This document shows, piece after piece, positions 6,802-11,518 of a stretch of 11,518 nucleotides of DNA; positions within the stretch are counted from its first letter, which is position 1, and the number at the start of each line of letters is the position of its first letter. Source of the DNA: an uncultured Collinsella sp. (GTDB lineage Bacteria > Actinomycetota > Coriobacteriia > Coriobacteriales > Coriobacteriaceae); contig CALKBB010000035.1 of assembly GCA_937989795.1 (NCBI GenBank), positions 1 to 11,518 of the forward strand. Direction: 5' to 3'. The position numbers were made by a program, and so were the translations under genes. Below the pieces are notes generated by a model. It was not told the origin of the DNA and did no database searches. It was given only the letters and a program-made list of their open reading frames with translations.

Positions 6802-7281
6802 TTACTTTTCTTGAATCTGCTTGCCGCAAAGATGCTCAATCGTAATCTCGTAGAGCTGGACGCCCTTAATGTCCTTGGCGATTTCCTCTTCGACTTCCTC
6901 GGCAGAAGGGTAGTACTTAAGGGCGAGCTGGCGGACTTTGTCCTCGATGAACGCGGGGGTGTCATTCGCCAGGCGACAACGGCCAAAGACGACGGTGCTC
7001 ATAACGTAGGGAGCCCAGTCGCCGTCCTGGTACCACTCGTTTCCGTAAACGGTAAAGCAGACCTTGTCATCGCGCTTGAGTGCGTCGACCTTGTGGCCAG
7101 CCTTGGCGCCATGGAAATAAATCTTGTCGTGCTCGGCGTCAAAGAAGTAGTTGACGGGAATGGCGTACGGGTAGCCATCGTCGCCGTTGACGGCAAAGAC
7201 GCCGCGCTTGCAGGTGGCGAGCAGTTCGTGCGCTTCCTCGTCAGTGATGGCGCGTTTCTTTCGACGCAAGGGCCTAAACAT
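6802..7281 (-). CDS. Nim-like pyridoxamine 5'-phosphate oxidase-family flavoprotein
   Basis: A 159-residue split-barrel flavin-binding protein. The opening (FRPLRRKKRAITDEEAHELLATCKRGVFAV), then GYPYAIPVNYFFD and KIYFHGAKAGHKVDALKRDDKVCFTVYG, are typical of the Pyridox_ox_2/Nim branch. Members of this branch bind FMN or other flavins, and some reduce 5-nitroimidazoles. Most gut homologues have no known substrate, so a drug-resistance role should not be assumed. The ATG at 7281 was chosen over upstream in-frame codons because AAAGGA lies at good spacing and the family begins here (MFRPLRRK). The gene follows the fused binding-domain kinase by 42 bases on the same strand with no terminator between, so it is probably co-transcribed with that sensor. 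It ends at the shared hairpin. Confidence 0.88.
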   Translation of the reverse strand: MFRPLRRKKRAITDEEAHELLATCKRGVFAVNGDDGYPYAIPVNYFFDAEHDKIYFHGAKAGHKVDALKRDDKVCFTVYGNEWYQDGDWAPYVMSTVVFGRCRLANDTPAFIEDKVRQLALKYYPSAEEVEEEIAKDIKGVQLYEITIEHLCGKQIQEK

Positions 7282-7323
7282 CGTTGGCTTCCTTTCTGGT
7301 CGTGCGTGGTGGTTGAGCACAAA

Positions 7324-10128
7324 CTATAGCGAAACGGATCCGTATTTCTTGATGCGGGCGAGTATGTTTTTGAGCTTGTTAAAGTCGAGCGGTTTGGACA
7401 GATGGGCGTTCATGCCGGCATCGTGTGCCGCCTTGGCGTCCTCGGCAAAGGCATTGGCGGTGAGCGCGATGATGGGGATATCGGCTGCATCGACCTTCTC
7501 GCTCAGACGAATCGCGCGGGTTGCCTCGTAACCGTCCATGTCCGGCATCATAATGTCCATCAGGATCGCATCGAAGCTGCCGGCGGGATGGGATAGGTAC
7601 AGATCGACGACTTCGTTGCCGTTGGCGGCGCGGGTGACCACGACGCCCTCGGATTCTAGCAGCGCCTGGGCAATCTCGGCATTCAATTCGTTGTCTTCGG
7701 CGAGCAGTACGTTCATGTTGGCCAGCGAGCAGTCGAGCGCCCTCTCGACCGTATTCGCCCGCGTCTGGGGGTTCTCGTCGATATCGAGCGGAATCTCCAC
7801 GTAGAACGAGGTGCCCACATGGAGCTCACTGGTGACTTCGATGGTGCCGCCCATCAGTTCAATAAGCGACTTGACGATTGGCATGCCCATGCCGGTTCCT
7901 TGGAACTTGCTGCGCGCATCGTCACCTTCTTGGGCAAACGGCTCATAGATATGCTTTAAAAACTCGGGAGCCATGCCAATGCCGGTATCCGAAACGCTAA
8001 AGCAAAAGAGCGCGCGCCCGTTATCGAGTGGCTTGGTCTTTGAGCTAAAGGTGACGGAGCCGCCGTGCTTGTTGTACTTAATGCTGTTGTCTAACAGGTT
8101 GATCATGATCTGTCGGATATGGGTGGGACTGCCGACCATGTATGGCCCCGTGGCGTACGGCAGACTATTGTCCTGCATGATGATGCCGTTACTGGACGCG
8201 CGGAGCTTGCACAGAACCAGCGTATTGTCACAGAGCTCTTTGAGGTTAAAAGGCGCATGTTCCAGTGTTAGCTTGCGGTCTTCGATTTTGCCCATCTCGA
8301 GGATGTCGTTGATCAGCGAGAGCAGGTGATTGGCGGCAACGCGCGCCTTGGCACGGCTCTCGCGGGCGACCTTGATATCGCCTTCCTTCAATTCCTCAAT
8401 CTCGATAAGGCCCAGGAGACCGTTGAGCGGCGTACGGATGTCGTGGCTCATGCGCGTGAGGAATGCCGTCTTAGCGGCGTTGGCGGCGTCGGCTTTTTTG
8501 CGCTCGGTTCGAGCGCGCACGAGCGCCCAGATGAGCAGGACGATGCCGACCGACAACATACCGATGAGGGTAGCGGCAATGGCGGTGCGGTTGCGACAAA
8601 GGAATTGAAGCGTGTCTGATTCCTGGGCCGTGTACGACATGGAGGAGTAATTGCTTGCGGAGAGCGATTCTCCGGCATTGATGATCCCCTTGTTGATGAT
8701 TCCCAGCAGCTCGGGCTTTCCGCGCGAAATCCAGCACGAGAGCTCACAGGTGTCAGGGAGCTCGGTCGTCTCGCAGTCCTCGAGATCGTAACGGTCACCG
8801 ATGGTTTTTACGCGTGAACTGGGAGCGACGATGCAGTGCGCCGTTCCCTTCCCGAGGGCGTCGAACGCTTCATCGTCGGATTGGTATTCGGTTACGGTCG
8901 CTGTGGGGAACAGATTTTCAAGTGCATTTTTGTTGACAAACGATGATTTGGTACAGGCGATGTTCTGAAGGTCTTTGTTCAGGTCGCTGCCGGTGTGGAT
9001 GGCGGTGAGGGATATGGTCCCCAACGATACCGACTGCGCAACGCCTGTTTGCTCGGCAAACCAGTAATCTCGGTATACCGGCAGCGCAACGTCTATGCTT
9101 TCCTTTGACAGGGCCTTTGACATCATCTTGTAGCTATCAAAGGCGACGGTTTTGACCGTAATGCCAAATTTATCGTGCAGCGTCGTCGCAAGCGATGCGA
9201 GCGAGCCTTTCATTTCGCCGTTTTCGTCTTCGTTGCAGTAGGGGAGTTTGCCCGTAATGTAGCCGAGCGTGATGGTGTTGCCATTTGCTTTGAGCCAGGA
9301 ACGTTCGGGGCCGTTGAGCGATGATGAGCCGCTGTTTTGGGTCGAGTAGTGAGATTTTACTTCGTCGTTATAGCGTGGGTTGACGCGGGCGATTGCCGTC
9401 ATGGCAGCATTGATGTCGTCCATCAGGTCGGGGCGGCTTTTGGGAACGGCAAAGTAGTAGTCGTTCGAACCAATGTAGAACATGGGGGAGGCATTGGGCG
9501 ACGAGATTGTGTCGTTCATGATGACGGCATCGACTTCGTCGTTTGCGAGCGCGTCAAAGAGATCGGATCCTCCGTCATACTCCTTGTATGTGCAGGCGAT
9601 TCCTTCGCTGGCGAGCCATTGCTGGCCAACGAAGGTTTGCATGACGTCGGGGTTGCAACCGATAGTGAGACCCTGGAGTGCTTGAGGGTCACCCTTTGCA
9701 AGGTCGTCACGGTCGGGCCTGGCGTAGATGTAGTAGCGCTCGGTGCCCTCGGGGTTCGAGGAAAAGAGCAGCTTTTGGGCGCGTTCCTCGGAGTAGGAGA
9801 TGTTGGGCATGAGGTCGATCTCGCCCGCCTCGAGCATGTCCATAAGCTCGGTGAAGGTGCCGGAGACGTATTCGTACCGCCAGCCGGGCGTGTAGTACGA
9901 CAGGGTCTGGAGGTACTCGTAGCCCCATCCCGAGAGACGCTCGCCGGGGGTGCCGTCCTGGAAGCCCTCGTTGCTGACGAGCCAGCCGACGCGGACCGTC
10001 TTGACTTGCTGACTAGAGTCATCGGCAAAAGCCTGGACAGGCGCGATAGAACTCAGCACGGCAAGCGCGGCAAGCACAATGGCCAGGGCGCGATATATAA
10101 CCGAACGAAGGACAGTGGCAGCTCTCAC
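7324..10128 (-). CDS. Hybrid histidine kinase with two fused solute-binding domains and receiver (BvgS-like layout)
   Basis: A 934-residue single-chain sensor. A signal-like hydrophobic segment (about 12-36, ending APVQAFA) precedes two tandem SBP_bac_3 (Venus flytrap) domains. The first is at about 42-262 (VRVGWLV..., MLEAGEIDLMPNISYSEER). The second is at about 284-500 (ITLGYITGKLPYC..., ALSKESIDVALPVYRDYWF). A membrane helix (514-536) leads to HisKA with H562 (MSHDIRTPLNG), an ATPase domain (NLLDNSIKYN, DTGIGM, GTGMGMPI) and a receiver with D858 (LMDIMMPDMDG) and K912 (LSKP). The GTG at 10128 is preferred over TTG at 10134 because AGGA stands 6 bases before the GTG but directly abuts the TTG. 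BvgS has the same order but adds PAS and HPt modules, absent here. Closest in-window relative is the plus-strand kinase. The gene leads a two-gene unit with the Nim-like gene. Ligand and downstream regulator are unknown. Confidence 0.93.
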   Translation of the reverse strand: MRAATVLRSVIYRALAIVLAALAVLSSIAPVQAFADDSSQQVKTVRVGWLVSNEGFQDGTPGERLSGWGYEYLQTLSYYTPGWRYEYVSGTFTELMDMLEAGEIDLMPNISYSEERAQKLLFSSNPEGTERYYIYARPDRDDLAKGDPQALQGLTIGCNPDVMQTFVGQQWLASEGIACTYKEYDGGSDLFDALANDEVDAVIMNDTISSPNASPMFYIGSNDYYFAVPKSRPDLMDDINAAMTAIARVNPRYNDEVKSHYSTQNSGSSSLNGPERSWLKANGNTITLGYITGKLPYCNEDENGEMKGSLASLATTLHDKFGITVKTVAFDSYKMMSKALSKESIDVALPVYRDYWFAEQTGVAQSVSLGTISLTAIHTGSDLNKDLQNIACTKSSFVNKNALENLFPTATVTEYQSDDEAFDALGKGTAHCIVAPSSRVKTIGDRYDLEDCETTELPDTCELSCWISRGKPELLGIINKGIINAGESLSASNYSSMSYTAQESDTLQFLCRNRTAIAATLIGMLSVGIVLLIWALVRARTERKKADAANAAKTAFLTRMSHDIRTPLNGLLGLIEIEELKEGDIKVARESRAKARVAANHLLSLINDILEMGKIEDRKLTLEHAPFNLKELCDNTLVLCKLRASSNGIIMQDNSLPYATGPYMVGSPTHIRQIMINLLDNSIKYNKHGGSVTFSSKTKPLDNGRALFCFSVSDTGIGMAPEFLKHIYEPFAQEGDDARSKFQGTGMGMPIVKSLIELMGGTIEVTSELHVGTSFYVEIPLDIDENPQTRANTVERALDCSLANMNVLLAEDNELNAEIAQALLESEGVVVTRAANGNEVVDLYLSHPAGSFDAILMDIMMPDMDGYEATRAIRLSEKVDAADIPIIALTANAFAEDAKAAHDAGMNAHLSKPLDFNKLKNILARIKKYGSVSL

Positions 10129-10215
10129 GTGCAATCCTAACGAATCGAGACATTACCGCATAAGGATACCAGCTCAGCCTGCCCAGTCGGCAGCTGCACC
10201 GCTAAACGCTCCCGC
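10129..10215. other. Upstream region of the fused kinase gene
   Basis: This stretch holds no gene. It contains the kinase ribosome binding site (minus-strand AGGA near 10135-10138) and a small imperfect hairpin at 10175-10196 (CAGC-TGCC with GGCA-GCTG, one bulge). No convincing promoter hexamer pair was found. Minus-strand TATCCT, around 10165, is the best -10-like match and is weak. Confidence 0.3.
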
Positions 10216-10338
10216 CCGGCAGTTGGGGACAGTCCCTTTCTGCCGGCAGTTGGTAGTCATTGGGGACGTTCTTAAACGACTAGTCATTGGGGACGTTCTT
10301 GTTTGACTAGTCATTTAAGAACGTCCCCAATGACTAGT
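10216..10338. repeat. REP/REPIN-like repeat cluster with GGGGAC cores
   Basis: Two tandem direct copies of TAGTCATTGGGGACGTTCTT (10254-10273 and 10281-10300) have a 27-base period. A third, inverted copy lies at 10317-10336. The second copy and the inverted copy form a perfect 22-bp stem (10279-10300 with 10317-10338) around a 16-base loop. The first copy could alternatively pair with the inverted copy over 23 bp (10254-10276 with 10314-10336). Just before, CCGGCAGTTGG occurs twice, also 27 bases apart (10216, 10243), flanking GGGGACAGTCCC. GGGGAC-type palindromes in intergenic DNA resemble elements mobilised by REP-associated tyrosine transposases. That link is inference, as no transposase gene is present here. 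Confidence 0.7.
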
Positions 10339-10360
10339 TCCGTTTGCGGGGGAGGCGTGG

Positions 10361-10366
10361 GACAAT
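10361..10366 (+). promoter_or_regulatory. Possible -10 ahead of the channel operon
   Basis: GACAAT lies just downstream of the repeat cluster and matches the core of the -10-like elements ahead of trmO (TACAAT) and the C-S lyase gene (GACAAT). No good -35 is seen; TTCCGT at 10338-10343 has the right spacing of 17 but poor sequence. A start near 10373 would leave the repeats outside the mRNA. Confidence 0.3.
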
Positions 10367-10375
10367 ACCGAGCGA

Positions 10376-10411
10376 ATGCGATTGGTTGTTTGGGAAAAGG
10401 GGTCGCGATGA
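10376..10411 (+). CDS. Possible 11-codon leader ORF coupled to the channel gene
   Basis: An ATG 9 bases after the GACAAT element opens a frame MRLVVWEKGSR. Its TGA overlaps the channel's ATG (ATGA at 10408-10411). The first codon is almost at the predicted transcript end, so translation could begin leaderless and couple to the channel. There is no homology support; it may be chance. Confidence 0.25.
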   Translation: MRLVVWEKGSR

Positions 10412-10833
10412 ACAAGTTGAGGACGCTTGCCGACGTGTTGCGCCAGGCTGGCTTTGCGCGCATCACGGGCCTGTTTCTTATCTTTTACCTGCTGTGCTCG
10501 ACGGCCGTCTGGTTGTCCGAGCCCGCGACCCTCACGTTTGGCGATGGGCTCTGGTTTAGCTTTGAGACGGTTTCGACCATCGGCTTTGGCGACATTCCGG
10601 CCGAAACACCGGTTGCCCGCGCTGTTACCGTCGTCTTGAGCGTTATCAGCATTTTCTACATCGCCATGCTCACGGGCGTGGCGGTGAACTACTGCAATAC
10701 GCTCATCAAGATGCGTCAAAAGGACACCATGGCGCGCTTTATGGACGATCTTGAGCATTTGGAAGAGCTCGATCGCGACCAGCTTGCCGATCTTTCGCGT
10801 CGCGTGCGCGAGTATCGTCGACGCCAGCGCTAA
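10408..10833 (+). CDS. Two-helix potassium channel protein (Ion_trans_2 type)
   Basis: A 141-residue membrane protein with the minimal KcsA-like topology. TM1 is at about residues 17-36 and a pore helix (GLWFSFETVS) runs into the selectivity filter TIGFGD (57-62). TM2 is at about 68-95, and a charged, helical C-terminal tail rich in Glu, Asp and Arg (105-141) probably forms a tetramer bundle. The filter is a conservative variant of TVGYGD, so potassium selectivity is expected. There is no RCK/TrkA nucleotide-binding domain. The ATG at 10408 has AGGGG 5 bases upstream. A longer in-frame version would begin inside the repeat cluster and is rejected. The gene precedes a LOG-family gene by 34 bases, probably in one operon. 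A role in potassium leak or membrane potential is inferred from the family. Confidence 0.9.
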   Translation: MNKLRTLADVLRQAGFARITGLFLIFYLLCSTAVWLSEPATLTFGDGLWFSFETVSTIGFGDIPAETPVARAVTVVLSVISIFYIAMLTGVAVNYCNTLIKMRQKDTMARFMDDLEHLEELDRDQLADLSRRVREYRRRQR

Positions 10834-10867
10834 GACGAACGTCGTGCGCCACAACAGGGAGACAAAT

Positions 10868-11413
10868 ATGAACATCACCGTGTACCTGGGTGCCAGTGCT
10901 GGCAATGACCCGGCGTTTCTGCCCGCGGTGCAGGAGCTGGGCAACTGGATTGGCGCCAACGGACACGCGCTCGTGTACGGCGGGTCCAAGTCGGGCCTGA
11001 TGGGTGCGCTCGCCGATAGCGTGCTCGATGCCGGCGGACATGTGACGGGTGTGGAGCCGAGCTTTTTTATCGAGGCCGAGTTTCAGCACGACGGAATCGA
11101 CGACCTTATCGTGACGAGTGATATGGCAGAGCGTAAGGCAAAGATGATTGAGCTCGGCGATGCGTTCATTGCCTTTCCGGGCGGCACGGGCACGCTCGAG
11201 GAGATTGCCGAGGTTATTTCTGCGGTATCGTTGGGGCACTTGAGCGCGCCGTGCATCTTGTACAACCTCGGGGGCTACTACAACGATCTTAAGGCGCTGC
11301 TCGAGCACATGATCGATAAGGGCCTATCGAGCCTTCAGCGTCAACGGGGCATCTTCTTTGCCGATACTTTGCTCGAGATCGCCTCGATCGTCACGGAACA
11401 AAGCGTGGAATAA
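10868..11413 (+). CDS. LOG-family protein (Rossman fold nucleotide-binding protein, TIGR00730-like)
   Basis: A 181-residue cytoplasmic protein with the LOG signature. ITVYLGASAG (2-11) is followed by GHALVYGGSKSGLMGALADSV (32-52), a conserved MAERKAKM (86-93) and the catalytic PGGTGTLEE (104-112). Characterised members are cytokinin-activating phosphoribohydrolases that release ribose 5-phosphate from nucleoside 5'-monophosphates. Many bacterial ones were long annotated as lysine decarboxylases without good evidence. In a gut bacterium, nucleotide turnover is more likely than hormone synthesis, but the true substrate is unknown. The ATG at 10868 has AGGGAG upstream. The longer frame starting within the channel gene is rejected. 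It lies 34 bases behind the channel gene and is probably co-transcribed; a functional link to potassium flux is not evident. Confidence 0.92.
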   Translation: MNITVYLGASAGNDPAFLPAVQELGNWIGANGHALVYGGSKSGLMGALADSVLDAGGHVTGVEPSFFIEAEFQHDGIDDLIVTSDMAERKAKMIELGDAFIAFPGGTGTLEEIAEVISAVSLGHLSAPCILYNLGGYYNDLKALLEHMIDKGLSSLQRQRGIFFADTLLEIASIVTEQSVE

Positions 11414-11512
11414 AATCGCAGGCCGACCACAGGCGCCTTGCTCAACGGTGCCTCATGCGGCGCAGACGGTGGGTCAATTGCCGTCTCGTCCGTCGTAAAA
11501 TAAAGCGCATCT
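11414..11512 (+). other. Intergenic region after the LOG gene
   Basis: Two weak hairpins are seen: AGGCGCC (11431-11437) with GGTGCCT (11447-11453), which needs a G-U pair, and AGACGG (11464-11469) with CCGTCT (11481-11486). Neither has a T-run. One may end the channel-LOG transcript. TAAAAT at 11496-11501 could be a -10 for a gene starting at the right edge. Confidence 0.3.
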
Positions 11513-11518
11513 ATGACC
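11513..11518 (+). CDS. Possible start of a gene cut by the right edge
   Basis: An ATG (Met-Thr visible) stands 11 bases after TAAAAT with no Shine-Dalgarno sequence, so it would be a near-leaderless start like that proposed for trmO. Only two codons are present, so identity and even reality cannot be judged. Confidence 0.2.

Noticed and set aside
9337..10140. 267-codon plus-strand frame opposite the fused kinase N-terminus
   Set aside because: It is antisense to the tandem binding domains and has no recognisable motif.
10216..10338. Repeat cluster considered as a CRISPR array
   Set aside because: There are only two direct copies with 7-base gaps plus an inverted one, no true spacers and no cas genes.
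10303..10407. N-terminal extension of the channel gene
   Set aside because: It would translate the inverted repeat unit. The ATG at 10408 has a proper ribosome binding site and the channel fold starts there.
10751..10867. N-terminal extension of the LOG gene
   Set aside because: It overlaps the channel gene in another frame, and the family begins at MNITVYLGAS with AGGGAG upstream.

Overview
The window is about 11.5 kb of GC-rich bacterial DNA, densely packed with genes. Protein style, codon bias, near-leaderless starts and hairpin terminators fit a Coriobacteriia gut actinobacterium, most likely Collinsella or a close relative. This is a judgement from the sequence, without a database search. 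No rRNA, tRNA, CRISPR array, prophage or insertion sequence is visible.

Left part (1-3590). A minus-strand pair encodes a transcriptional regulator (XRE-type HTH, zinc ribbon and TipAS drug-binding domain) followed by a small glutaredoxin, and ends at a hairpin terminator. Divergent from it is trmO (tRNA t6A37 methyltransferase), which looks leaderless. Next comes a MalY/PatB-type PLP C-S lyase, closed by a strong hairpin.

Middle (3593-10128). Two related sensory systems face each other tail to tail. On the plus strand, a solute-binding lipoprotein overlaps by 4 bp a hybrid histidine kinase with its own extracytoplasmic domain. On the minus strand, a larger hybrid kinase carries two solute-binding domains fused into one protein, and is followed by a Nim-like flavin-binding protein. 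The two transcription units share a perfect 17-bp hairpin. Both kinases end in a receiver domain; the window holds no HPt protein and no DNA-binding response regulator, so their output lies elsewhere.

Right part (10129-11518). A compact REP/REPIN-like repeat cluster sits in the divergent intergenic region. It is followed by a two-helix potassium channel, preceded by a possible 11-codon coupled leader ORF, and a LOG-family protein, probably one operon. The window ends at what may be the first two codons of another gene.

Taken together, this is an accessory sensing region beside housekeeping genes. The best candidates for something undescribed are the split-versus-fused kinase pair, the XRE-zinc ribbon-TipAS regulator and the repeat cluster.
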